From positions 453,116-517,115 of the forward strand of contig BCIJ01000014.1 in NCBI GenBank assembly GCA_001599935.1: a stretch of 64,000 nucleotides of DNA. The letters run 5' to 3'. Within the stretch, counting starts at the first letter, position 1, and each line of letters begins with the position of its first letter. Shown here one piece after another: positions 31,521-42,803 of the stretch. The notes under the pieces were generated by a model. It saw nothing but the letters and a program-made list of their open reading frames with translations, had not been told where the DNA came from and ran no database searches. The translations under genes were made by a program, and so were the position numbers. This DNA comes from Holtermannia corniformis (Eukaryota; Basidiomycota; Tremellomycetes; Holtermanniales).

Positions 31521-32426
31521 CTACAGCAGGTCAAAGTCATCGAGCTGCTATGCGTCAGCAACTTGACACGAGAGTCGATGCCTACTGCCAGCCGAGACTC
31601 GAGGCGTCGTACATCGACACATTGTCGCCGATGATGTATGCAGCAGACTCGAGTCCAGACTGGACGTAGAGCACGTCGGCTGATACTGACCTCGTCGTTA
31701 TACTTCATGATGGTGCGCTTGCGCGCGCTCGTGTCAACCCAGGTCACAAAGTCCTCCATTGGGCGCGTGATGAGCATGGCCGGGTCCGTGACAGGTGTTG
31801 GGCCTACGCGGATGTGACCTTGCTCGATGGATCGTACGGCCTGTAGTGTACGTCAGTGCCAACGGTTTGTCAAACACAGCGCGTGACGCACATCGGATAC
31901 GGTTTCGGCCATCTTGAGCCGTGTGGCGACGACGGCAAGTCGTCGTCTGCAGATGGACGAGACGGTCACTTTGTTCTCGATATCGGATGGCTTTGCGCCC
32001 GTGTCTACCACACGTCAGCGGTCGGCTCTACGTTGCAAGACGTACCCAAGATGCCGAGATCGTACAGCTTGTTCAGCATCTCGGCCTCCTTCTGCTGCCT
32101 GTAGGGATCTTGAGCCGGAAGCAGCGAGATCTTGTGGATCAATGAACGGAGTGAGCCGCAGAGCTTGTTATACCTACAATCGGGTCAACGGCTACTCTCA
32201 AAGCTCTAGCAGTCGCTGTGCCGAGTGCTAAAGAGCGTAGCGCACTTGTGATAGTCTTCCCGGTCTTGGATATGATACCGCCGCATGACCTTGATCTCGC
32301 GCTGGGACGCATCCTGCTTCCACTGTGCAGGCCAGTCAGCATGTGGACGAGGACAGTCGCGCAACGTACGTTGAGAAAGTCGACCTTTTTCAGCAGTTTC
32401 TGCTCATGGTGCTTTAATTGACGCAT
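31521..32426 (-). CDS. IMP3: U3 snoRNP protein Imp3 (S4-like RNA binding)
   Basis: Exon 1 encodes [19 protein letters not shown]. After an intron of about 47 nt comes [20 protein letters not shown], both near-diagnostic for Imp3. Later exons give an S4-type segment ([20 protein letters not shown]) and [19 protein letters not shown], then [20 protein letters not shown]. After a last intron comes LDDFDLL and TAG at 31521. Imp3 acts with Imp4 and Mpp10 in the SSU processome, helping the U3-pre-18S duplex form. The gene lies head-to-head with EAF7 (144 bp apart), and its 3' end is 183 bp upstream of KU80 on the same strand. Confidence 0.9.
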
Positions 32427-32570
32427 GCTGGGTCAGTATAGTGCAGCTGCTAGACGTTGCCGCTCAATGTGATCTGAAATTTCCAAAATTCCAACCCCGC
32501 ACCAACCCCTCGCGGGTAAAATTCCCCCGCATACCAGAATCCACCCAGTGGCAGCTGGCAGTGACGGGTC

Positions 32571-33542
32571 ATGTCGCTCGGTGACACGGCGCGTATGCCA
32601 GTCCCATCCCCGTCCAGCGTAGAGCCGGCGCAACAAGAGTCTGCGGCAGTGAATAACTCTAGCACCGGGAGCGGGAGTGGGACGGGCCGGAGAATGTCCG
32701 AGCTCGAGTTGTGAGGTTGTGAGCGTCCGTGGCCGACGAGCTGATGGAGCGTAGTGAGACGGCCTTGTTCCGATGCATACCGCAAGCCCGGCCGAGTCAG
32801 TACTAATCGAGCGTAGGCTCGGTGCAGGCGCCAGACAAGGCCGCTGACCATGGACAGTTGGGCGCCACAAGCATTTCCGAATGATCTCGTTGCAGTCGAT
32901 CCTACTCCACCGCACGGGCCTCTTGATCCCGACCGAGGAGCTCTGGGCGCGCGTACATGAGCTCTACGATTTGGAGGCGCTGGACGAGCTCGTGTGTCCC
33001 CTTTTGCTCTGTCTACTGCGTGGCGCTGACCGCGCCTAGTCGACAACCTCATCATCCTCATCCCATCAGTCGTCCTGCTCTCAACCGCGCCCGCTCTCGC
33101 ACACGCGTGCATTCACCCTACCTCTCACAGCGCCCTGTGACGATGCACCAGACGATGCCGATCCCGAACGGTGGCGTCAGCTCGTGTATTCTTCCCGACC
33201 GAGTGCGGGGATCGGCGATGCCGAGCGTGAGAGGGAGGAGACCGAGTGGGCCGAGGGTGTCAGGAGGCAGGACAGGGGCCAGAGTAGTGAGCTCAGTGAA
33301 GAGGAAGAGGAGGAGAGTGATGGTGTTGAGGCTCGAGCTGGGGCTACCAAGGGACGCAAGGGACGGGGTGAGACGGCGAATGGCCGTAAGCGCAAGAAAG
33401 AGGGTATGTCCGTTGTGAGACGACGCAGGGCGCGGCAGATCTGATCCAACGTAGCAACAACGACTCAGCCCAGGACCAAAGCAAAGAAGCATGTCAGTCT
33501 CTTTTCTGTGCCCGTCGGCCGATAGCTCACAACCGACAGTGA
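32571..33542 (+). CDS. EAF7: NuA4 subunit Eaf7 (CT20/MRGBP family)
   Basis: After a Ser/Gly-rich start (MSLGDTARMPVPSPSS) the join across an intron at about 32714-32757 gives SELEFETALFRCIPQARP. A second join, near 32792-32850, gives PIGRHKHFRMISLQSILL, the CT20 hallmark (compare P-[VI]-G-x-HKHF-RM). IPTEELWARVHELYDLEALDEL closes the family domain. The tail is acidic and Lys/Arg-rich (EEEEESDG, KGRKGRGET). The end is TGA at 33540-33542 if the last GTCAGT...ACAG intron is removed, otherwise TAG at 33523-33525. In NuA4 histone acetyltransferase, Eaf7 binds Eaf5 and Eaf3. Divergent from IMP3. Confidence 0.82.
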
Positions 33543-33637
33543 GCATACCAACGCACTGCATCATACACCGACCCCGCCGACCGCACATGTGTCTATTAGT
33601 GTCGCATGCATTCCATACTTGTACAATGCTACCCATG

Positions 33638-34308
33638 CTACAATGAGCCTCTCCCGTCCCGCGGTCAAGCGTTCTGCTGCGCCAGTTGCTGGCTATGGAA
33701 CTAGGGAGCAAACCATGAGCAGTATCGTCTAAAGGCTGCAAAGCACGCACGATATCCCGCAATTGGTTCTGCGCATCCTGGCACTGCTTGTCAAGGTATT
33801 TCGCCTGGACGGAGACGTCAACCGGGCGTGAGTCACACCAAGGTAGAGGCACACCTTTTTCTGCAGCGTCGAGATCTCATCCCCAAGAGCTCTTTCCATC
33901 TTGTCATTCTCCGCATGCACCTCCGTCGTCGGTTGATACAAAAACCTTGCGTCAAGCTCGCATCAGCACACATCTCCTTGCGCTACACGGCCTAGCCTGA
34001 CAGACTTACATCTTGCCCACGCCCTTGAACATTCTCGCGCCCTCGCTGTCCGGCACGGCCGCGAGCTGCTTGATGGTCAATTGGAGGATCCGGCGTTCCC
34101 GTTCTTTCGACTGGATCTGGGCGCGGACGACGGATAGGGATTTTTGTGCGACGATCGCCTGAGGCCGTGTGAGCGCGGCGGTGGGCTGGGTGAGCGTACC
34201 TGTTGTTGGATCTGTTGGAGGATCTGGCGGGCGTTAGTGAGCCGCTCGAGGCTGCAGAAGGGTACCAGGACTCACTTTGCGTAGCGTATCGTCCGAGAGG
34301 TTTGCCAT
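33638..34308 (-). CDS. PFD1: Prefoldin subunit 1 (beta-type)
   Basis: Start at 34308 gives MANLSDDTLRK. Exons then read QQIQQQAIVAQKSLSVVRAQ, RRILQLTIKQLAAVPDSEGA, MFKGVGKMF and YQPTTEVHAENDKM, with a closing coiled coil ISTLQKKAKYLDKQCQDAQN. This order of coiled coil, two short strands (GVGKMF) and coiled coil is prefoldin beta. The end is uncertain: the frame stays open past LRDIVRALQPLDDTAHG. A GTTTGC...GAGAG intron would stop it at 33638, otherwise it would run antisense to EAF7. Prefoldin passes unfolded actin and tubulin to the CCT chaperonin. Head-to-head with the oxygenase gene. Confidence 0.85.
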
Positions 34309-34510
34309 GGTGCCGGTTGCGTGCAGTGAAGCTGCCGTGGGAGCTGATGGTGACGCGGTACGAGTTGACTGCTTAACCCCTACTAACTGGGCACGTGGAG
34401 CACCCGTGGGAGAGTAAACTCGGCCACCGGCGATAACGGCACCATGTCGATCTGCGCAGCGTCCATAGCAACGCTGATAGCACCACACTACAGCACAAGA
34501 TAACACAGCA

Positions 34511-36192
34511 ATGTCACTCACAATAGTCTCACTAGACCTCTACCTCTCAGACCCGTCCTCACCCGCGGCTCACGCAGAATGCAAAAAGGTCGGCACGTCC
34601 AAACCAATCAGCTGCACGGCATTGGCTGACCCACCCAGGCAGCCGAGGCGTTCATCACGACCGGCGCACTAGTCGTGCAAGACTCGCGCGCGTCGACAGA
34701 CGCCAACAATGCGTTCTTGGACCTGCTGGAGGACTACTTTGCCCAAGGGGATCAAGTGCTCAAGCGCGATGAGAGGCCCGAAGTAGGGTATCAAGTCGTG
34801 CGTGGGGTGTGCTAGTCGGCAGGCCTGTCAAAGGACTGATCCGGTCAGGGAGTAACGTTGGAGAACACGGAAAAGCCCAAATGCGCAACAGACACAGACT
34901 GTCAAGCGATCATTGCCTCTCTAGACCCAGCCGAGAGACCACTCGATCTCGGACAGCACGGTGCCGATCCGAAATGCAGGTGAGTCCGGTCCCCCTCTGT
35001 ACTCTTGCTTGCCAACCTGCCTCATGGCAGATTCTTCCACCGCATGTCCACAACCCCACCGTACGAATCTGCTTTCCCGGCTCTCAGTGTCCCAAACGTG
35101 ATCCCCGAGGCGTTTAGCGACGTCTGGGAGGCCAAGATGGATCAGTGGGGAACGTGTATGAAGCAGGCGTAGGTTGTTGGACGCTAACAGGCGTGTGGCG
35201 AGCTGACTGGGTCTTGCGCTGGTAGAGCCGAGGGCGTGGCCGAGATGGTCTCGATCGGCTTGGGCCTGGACAAGGATCATCTCAACAAGGCGGGTGCTTA
35301 TGGGTCAGTTCATGGCGTCCTTGCAGCTGCTGGACTCTGCTAACCTGCGATCAGATCACATCTGCTCGCGCCAACAGCGACGGATCTGAACAAATTCGGG
35401 CAGCTCGACTCGTACGTCCATAGTAGAGACGAGCAACCGGCTGATCCGGTCCACGATAGCATCTTTGCAGGCTATCACAGTGATATGAATGCAATCTCGG
35501 TCCATGGCGCTGGACGGTATGTTCTCCATGCGTGGTCGCTCCCCGTGCTAATGTCGACAATAGCTATCCCGGCTGTGAGTTTGCGACATGGATACGCCGG
35601 ATCACGCATACTGACGTGTGCAAGTGAACATTTGGGCGCGCAACACGGGCAAGCGCATCGGCGTAAAGGTCCCGCCAGGGTGCTTGCTCATGCAGGCGGG
35701 CAAGCAGCTCGAGTGGGAAACCGGAGGCCTGATCAAAGGTTTGTCGATCGCCGTTGCCACCCGTCTGATCTCGCTTTCAGCTGGCTATCACGAGGTTGTA
35801 TGTAACGAGAATACTGTAGAGGTACGGCCATACCTCCGTCAACGCTAGGGCGGGTAGAACTCACACATACAGGCGATGGACCGTTGCAAGCGGGACCGGC
35901 CAGGTCGCCCGCTGATCCGGATCTCGTCGACTTTTGTGCGTATACTCGCGCAAACGACGCTAACAGCCACCAGTTTTGGCACTTATCGGCCGACCACCAA
36001 CTCGTACCCGTGCCCGCCCTCGTCGCTGAAGCCGAACGCCGCTTCGGTCCGCAAGAAGGGTACGGGTCAATGCTCGTCGGCGACCAAGTCCGTCGGTGAG
36101 TCTGATTAAAAACGTGCCCGCTTGGTGTGAGCCAGCTGACTGAATGATCCCGCAGCGAGCTCGGCCTGATAGCACTTATGGCTGCCGAGTGA
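34511..36192 (+). CDS. Isopenicillin-N-synthase-like 2-oxoglutarate/Fe(II) oxygenase
   Basis: Start at 34511 (MSLTIVSLDLYLSDPSSPA). N-terminal AEAFITTGALVVQDSR is the DIOX_N-type strand-helix. The core reads GYHSDMNAISVHGAGRYPGL, with HxD as the iron ligands. KRIGVKVPPGCLLMQAGKQL and AGYHEVVC, with the distal His, follow. RISSTFFWHLSADHQLVP has the RxS residues that hold the co-substrate. It ends LGLIALMAAE at 36190-36192. About eight short introns are required. All three iron ligands and the RxS are present, so it should be active. The substrate is not known. The subfamily (LQAGKQLEW, HEVV) occurs widely in fungi, so a beta-lactam role is not implied. Confidence 0.85.
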
Positions 36193-36374
36193 CCCGAGCG
36201 CGCGGGACCATGTTGAGATAGTATCTGGGTGCGCCCCTGGTATGAACACATATGATCGGTTGCGTTGCCAAGTGTGCGTGGCGGTGGGTCTACGGCGCTC
36301 GGGCGCTCGGGCGCACCACTGCACGGTGTGATCTGATATACCCATCGGAGCTCGCGAAGTCATCCAGGTCAGGG

Positions 36375-38801
36375 ATGCCGCAAACTCCACCCGACCACTT
36401 GTGCTATCGCGTCCGATCACCCCTGGCGCCCGCTTCGCCGTCGTCCGGCCGCCTGCGCAAGATTGCACCCTGCCCCGTTCAAGTCCCTCGTCTAGTCTAT
36501 CACCAAGCTACGGGCGCGCCTCAGCTCCGCCCGTACAAGCGCACCTCTGCCTTCACCGTCCCGTTCGAGTACACGAGCTGGGACGAGTGCCGTCCGGCCG
36601 ATGTGCCAGAGAGCTACGCGGCCGATGGCGAGGCCATCTCGCCGACGGCAGCTCGACCCCTCGTGTCGCCGATCCAACACCTCTCGGGCCCGTTGACGCC
36701 CTCTGGCCCAGCATCTGTCGAGATGGGCCAGGTTGTGAGCTCTGATTGCTCGACTTCTACCTCGTCTAGGGGTCCAGAGCTCCGTCAAGCGCGCGACGAC
36801 TCGTTGGCGGCGGAATCGTTTGCGACGTTTGGCGTTGGTCTTGGCCGACGGAGAAGTAGCGCTGTCAGTCGAGGAGACAGCGATGTCGATGGATCTGATG
36901 CTTGGAGCTATTCCATCTCGGCCTATATTCGCTCGTCCGACTCGGAGGCAGAGGACCAAGGGGACGACGAGGCCTCGGTCCCACCTTCACCTGCATTCGA
37001 GGTGGACAGGGACCAAGGCTATGCAGCGCGACCCATGAGTCCCAGCGCGTACTCGTCCCACTCGTCCCGACCCAGCACGGAACTGTATACCCCTCCACCT
37101 CACATGAAGCCACTTCCTAGTCCCCCTCGGGATTCAACCTACCTCGAGACACCGACAGGCAAGACGCCTCGTCGGCGCAAGAGGCGCACTTCAGCGCTCC
37201 AAGCTAGACACGTTCCCGATCCACTGCACATCCTCTCGTCTTCCGACGACCTGACGCTTGAAACGCTCGAGAGTGAACGTGGCTCTTTCGTCCTCGACGA
37301 TGATGACCAGACCAAGATCGACATGGATACCGACTTCAGCGCCTCTTCTTGGGGAGGGAAGCAGACGCCGGCTCCGCTTGCTTTACCGCCGTACCTGACT
37401 GCAAACCACCTTCCCGGCCCCGCTTCACCGAGCACCCCGACCTCATTCGTGTCGGTCGCACCGACAGAGTCGTCCACCGCTTCGTCTGTGCGACTGAGGA
37501 GGTGCAGCGTAGAGGCCGTCGACGTCTGGATTGATCACGTCAGTGCGCTTGTGCATGCATTACCCCAGACTAAGACGCATATAGGAAGGCGGTCGTCCGA
37601 TCCAAGCAAGATTACCCTTCACTCGAGGCCTTACACCAGAAACTTTCCGCAAGCGCGCTTGCAAAGCGCTCGAGTACAACGATGCCCTGGGACTGCCACC
37701 CGATGATGGCATCCTTCGCCCGTTCCAAGATACCGGCTGTTGGGAGTTTTCTCAGGAAATGGACGCACGGGAACGCTACCTTGTTCACCCTCAGGTAAGT
37801 ATCTCGGGCTTGACTACGCATGGCATTCGCTGAGCCACAACAGGACATGCCCGTCTTACGCCGCGTAACGATTGGAGGCGATGAAAAGTACGATTTTGTG
37901 TCCCGCCAGGCGACTCTGCAAGTATCCGCAAGCGGCGTCTTTGCCATCACGGGCGTCGAAGAGACTGGCAACCTCGAGTGGCAACTACAGTACCTGGTCA
38001 CCAATCGGTGCTGTGACCGAACCGGCCGGCTGCTTCCCCACGAAAAGGTCGGTCACGCTTCGACTTGCGACACAGCCGACTGATCGATTGCCTCAGAGCA
38101 TGACGCTCGTCGCCTTTCACTGCTCGCCAGACTTCTTTGCACCTCATCGGGCCAAAAAGGGCGTCATGCATGCCATCAAGAAAGGGCTCAGCTCCAGCAT
38201 CCCATCGGCAAGAGTCGACCCGATCCGGATACTACCGACCTCTCCGACGGGCGAGATCATCCTGCCGCCTCGTCCACCGCCGGCTCCAACGCCACTCACA
38301 CCACTGCTGACACGCACGATCGGCTCATTCGCAAAAGCGGTTCGACCCCAGACACCAGCTACACCTCCGGAAGGGCAGCGCCGACCGCGCAGTCGAGCGC
38401 CCTCTGCGCACGGGGTCATCTTGGACGTCATCGCACTGACGTCTCGACGACGAGCCGCATCGCTCTCGCACAAGACGAGACCGTCGCAGAGCGGCACCGG
38501 GGACGAAGAGATACCCCCCGTACCTCCGCTTGACGACGCGTTCAAGATCGTCAACGCTCCATCTTTCGCAGCCATCCCACCGACGCCCGTCGATGATGCG
38601 GCACACCCTTTTGCTACCAGCAGCCACCCTGAAGGCAACCCGTCCTCTTGGTTCAAAGGCCGAGGTCGAGGGAATTCATTGTCTTCCAGTCAAGGCTGGA
38701 TCCGTAACGGTCTCACCCCGGCGAGCCGGCGACCTATACTCAAAAAGCGCCCATCCACAGCTGAACCCCTGTCGGGCGCGGTGAAGAAGTTTGGATCTTG
38801 A
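36375..38801 (+). CDS. Large Ser/Pro-rich orphan with conserved-looking C-terminal core
   Basis: Start chosen at 36375 (MPQTPPDHLCYRV); an upstream in-frame ATG at 36252 reads through promoter-like sequence. The first exon (to about 37539) is Ser/Pro/Asp-rich with little predicted structure: TPPPHMKPLPSPPRDS, then a basic stretch PRRRKRRTS. Three introns (GTCAGT...ATATAG, GTAAGT...CAACAG, GTCGGT...CCTCAG) join a more ordered core. The core has LTPETFRKRACKALEYND, YDFVSRQATLQVSASGVFAI and VEETGNLEWQLQYLVTNR, then MTLVAFHCSPDFFAPHRAKK. A second disordered Pro-rich tail ends VKKFGS. The core looks like a beta-rich folded domain, but I cannot name it. The 484-codon first open stretch and clean splice sites support the gene. 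Confidence 0.72.
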
Positions 38802-38899
38802 TCATTTCATTGGCATTCATTTTGTTGCATTGTAATTCGTACGCATACACCGCAAGCAAGCATTGTCATCTATCCATATATGTGATCACGCAAATACCC

Positions 38900-40603
38900 T
38901 CAAGCTGGAGTCGCAACGCTGTCGATCGACGCGCGAACCTTGTCCATCTCCTCCTTTGTCGGCTCGTGATCGAAAACGACCGAGCCCTCGGGTGGTCCAG
39001 GCTTGGTCTCGACCGCTGGCGGGTCCGCCGAGGTGATGCTGAGTGCGTCGAGTTTGCTAGCGGTCTCGTTGGCGGTAGTAGACGCCGCTACGAGAGCCTT
39101 GCCATTCGGCACGTCGGTATTCGCGGGCGGTGCGGCAGATTTTGCCCCTGGGATGCCTTCAGCAGCAGCCTTGGCACCGTAACCAAGAGGCGGGATGGTG
39201 AGGTTGCCGTCTTTGTCAACGCGGCGTCCGTCAGGGGTCTGGCCGAGTCAGTTTTGCCAGCATCTGCCAAAGTCACACACACCAAGTGACAAAACCTATC
39301 GAGTCAGGATCAGAACGTATCAGAACGCGCTGATCGCCCCAACTTACTCGGTGACCGTCTTCCAGTAAGTCTTGTAGTTGTATTCAAAGTTGTATGAGCC
39401 GCCAAACTCCTTGTCGAGATGAGCGGCTGGAACGAGCTCTGGGAGGTTTGGGTTGAAGCGCATCTGCTCGCTGTTGGATTACTGGAAGATTGGAAACCAT
39501 ATCACACACCTTGTCTCTTGTTACAGGATCCAGAAAGGGCGAGATGCCAGAGAAGAAGGCGTTGACCCACCATCTATCGAGTGTCAGCACTCGTCGAACA
39601 AGACTCTTCAGGTACTCACGGCATGCGAACCACGATAGCGCGGCCCATGCCTGACAGTGATTAGTGTCATCAGTAGTAGGGCCAGCCGACTCACGTTCAA
39701 CGTAGTGGTTCTGCAAGATGCCCAACACTTGCCGGGCGATGCTAATGGAAGGATTGGTTTGCGACGTCGCAGATGCATACTAGCAAATTCGTCAAAAGGG
39801 TTATCGACAGCCAGACCGTTGACGCACGTCCACGATGATGACGACTTGCTCTTGGTCGGGCGGCATGAAATCAATAGCGCGCTCTCTAGTCAAAGTGTGA
39901 GCGAGCTAGAGGACCGTGGGGCAGTTTCAATCACTCACAGATGGAAGATCAAGTGCCTAATCTGCCTCGGCGATCGCTCGGTATTCTCCCTGCCCGGACG
40001 CATATACAGAATCGGTCGCGCATCAGAATCAAAGCCCGTCAGGATACTGTTGGCCCGTCAGCTCGGCCCTATCAATCACCGCCAACGCACATCTTGCCCG
40101 TCTCAGCCTCAACGCCCACATCCTCCGGCGCAATCAGCTCGGGTTTGTACTCGCGCCGCCACTCGAGAGTGCCCTTGATCCGGTTCTTTGCGTCTGGGAG
40201 CTTCCATTTCGCGGCGCGCATGTACCGAGGGATACATCCTGGGTCTTTGAGGAAGCGCTGTTCCCACGGATAGTATTCGTCTGAGTCAGGCAGGGCAATT
40301 GATTGTGCGTACTGGATATCGGCCGGTCGTCAGCCTCGGCTCTGTGACGGTCAAGCTGGACGCACCTCGCGCAGTTGGTCGATCTATATCAAACACCTGG
40401 TCACTATGACTCTTGTTATCGCACCGCAAGAGACCCACCTTGGCGAGCTGACCGTCATCATACTTGTGTAGCTTTTTCGGCGCGCACCCCTCGGCCGGCA
40501 CTGTTAGGATCTCGGACGTCGTTGGGCCCGCTTCGATGCTGGGCGCCTTTGAGCTCGCAGCCGACGAGCCCGACGACTTTGAAAACGATGAGAAGAAGGA
40601 CAT
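38900..40603 (-). CDS. Sec14-like CRAL-TRIO phosphatidylinositol transfer protein (Pdr16/Sfh type)
   Basis: Starts MSFFSSFSKSSGSSAASSKA at 40603. Exons include PWEQRFLKDPGCIPRYMRAA and NRIKGTLEWRREYKPELI, the CRAL-TRIO N-terminal region. Then come ILYMRPGRENTERSPRQIRH, VVIIVDYASATSQTNPSISI, RQVLGILQNHYVERLGRAIV and PWWVNAFFSGISPFLDPVTR, the lipid-binding lobe. A low-complexity tail ends EMDKVRASIDSVATPA at 38900. The sequence LGRAIVVRMPWWVNAFF with TRDK is characteristic of the Pdr16/Pdr17 branch rather than canonical Sec14. Such proteins load PI for kinases and affect sterol and azole responses in yeast. About seven introns. The branch call is less certain than the family. Confidence 0.83.
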
Positions 40604-40849
40604 GATGGTGTTGCTGAGGTGCACCACCACTTTCAGTCAGCTCGGGCCAACGTCACCGCCGGTCGCGTGGCGGTGGCGACGGCGCGGATCTCGGCTCGGC
40701 GCGGCGCCCGACGGACGGTTTAGCGCGCGCGTCGTACGAGTCGGACATGGCAGTCGCATACAAGATGACAGTGGTACAGTGAGGCCAAGAAGACTATAGT
40801 GCTGCGATGAGACGACATGGATGCGAGATCGACAGTTGGGCGGTAGAGA

Positions 40850-42388
40850 TCAGAGTTGTTGGACTAGGCAAAGTGTCAGCTGCGCCCTAGTCGTTCCGAA
40901 CTTGGCACTCACTTTGAGCAATGAGGAACTGCTTTTCGTCCTATCAGGTGCATCAGTGTCAGTACGTAGGCCAGCCACGTCAGCTCATCACCCACATTGA
41001 ATTGCTCGTCTATTTCCGGCCACGACGTCAACTTGCACTCCGGTCCAGCACAACTTGACGCACCATCCTTGTCATTGTGAAAGTCTTTCAAGAACGTCAG
41101 CAGCCGATCCTTGTTCCGCCGGAGGATGCTCGCAATCTGCGGCGGCTTGTTTGGGTTGGCCACAAACACCTGTGCCGCTCAGCCCGCGCCCAGCCAGAGA
41201 CCCGGCCACCAACCTTGAACACGTGAAACGCTTCAAACTGAATGTTCCGGCTGCGATCCCGCAACATGTTCATCATCATCTTGAGGTTCGCCTCGGACGC
41301 AATGTAGCGCGTCATGATGCTATAGTTTGCGCGGTCGAGCAGGATCTCGCCTAGCAGCTTGAGTGATTGGCGTTTTGTCACGTAGTTGCTCGAGAGGACG
41401 AGGGTGGTATATGTGTTGAAGAACTGGTGGTCACGTCAGTCGATCAAGCTTGAACACGGTTGGAAACGTACGCGCTCGTAGTTGGTCTCGAGGTAGGTGG
41501 CGACCATCGGTTTATGCCGTGTCAGTGTTTCCTGTCGCGGCATTGTCAGGATCGGTGATTTGAAGAGCGCAATGACCGACCTTCATGTTGGCAAACGCAT
41601 CACACGAGATCCCAAACGTCGTGTTCTCAATGTACCCCGGGAACGTGTAGAAGCTGGCTGGTATCAGCCGTGTTCCTGGGTCCAGCGATGACCCACTGAT
41701 CCGAGTGCAGCAGCAACCGCGCCAAGGGCTCATGCCGCAGCATCTCCTTCAAGATCATGCCCGTGTTCAACGCGATATCCGGGTTCGCGTACCTAATCCA
41801 GCCAGAGATCAGCACCGTCTCGTCATCACTCGGCTCGTACAGACCCTTTGAGCGCCGTGAAGACAATCTCTGGTTTTTTCGAAATGTAGTCGACCGTCGG
41901 CGAGCGCGAGCCAATCTGTCGTCTGAGCAGCACGTTGAAGATCTGTGAGACGTCTTTGCGAGCCTGCATGATGACAAATCAGTAGGGGCTGAAAGGGGTC
42001 TGCCCACGTACCTCGAATTCGAGTTTGCCGAGATGGAGGATGAAGAGGTAGAGGACGTCTTGCGAGTAGGCTTCGTTGGCTAGCTGGGTTGTTGCTTCGG
42101 CTGATGGCTCGCTGTCTGGTTCTCCGACGAGGAGCGTCTTGATCGCCGCCAGTGTCTTTGAAACATCTTCGTTGATCTGCGGGTGTTTGTGTCAGTCTAC
42201 GACAGCTGCAGATGTCCCGTGTGGTGGGAACAGCCGGTACAGCTGTTCCGCCCCCCACCTATGTATCTGTGTCAGCTCACCCTCTTGCGACCCTCGCCGG
42301 CACCGGCCTGATCCAGCTTGACCAGGCCATCTCGCAAGCTCCGTACGAGCTCTGGCGGCGTCCTCGTCTTCTTTGCAAAAAAGTTCAT
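40850..42388 (-). CDS. HYM1: Mo25 / Hym1 scaffold protein (CAB39 family)
   Basis: Starts [20 protein letters not shown] at 42388. Then [60 protein letters not shown] and [20 protein letters not shown]. Next are [36 protein letters not shown] and [20 protein letters not shown]. The terminal joins give [13 protein letters not shown] and a stop at 40850. This covers the whole armadillo-like helical repeat. In fungi Hym1/Mo25 works in the RAM/MOR pathway with the germinal-centre kinase and NDR kinase for polarity and septation. Almost every family-conserved segment is recognisable. Confidence 0.92.
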
Positions 42389-42803
42389 CCCACCCTCACA
42401 CTGTCGAGTTGGTGGGCTGGCGTGGCCGAGGTCAAGATGAGGATTCGAGGGAAGGAGGTGCACGACAGGGGTAGAGTTTACTGTGGCCGGTGGAGCTCGT
42501 GATGCGTCCGCGAGCTTGGATTGGGATTCGAATGAAGCTGGGGACGTATGACGTGCAGTCTGTAGCGCTTTGCACCACTCCAAGTCGCTGTGTGACTGTA
42601 CTTTGCCTTTGCCGATGACAGGGATCCGTCTACCTAGGCTGCTGTGGCCGTGCAGACTGTCGCGACCCGCCACCGACAATGTGCCACGTGCGGACGCGCA
42701 TGGATTACGTAATCACTCGACAATCGCCACCACTCGGCCCCGAGCGAAGCCTTGTCTTTCCACTTGGCATAGCACTGCGAGAACACGGTGACAGCGCGGC
42801 AGC

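Noticed and set aside
34511..36192. Beta-lactam biosynthesis cluster
   Set aside because: The oxygenase resembles isopenicillin N synthase only at fold and motif level; no peptide synthetase or acyltransferase gene is present nearby.
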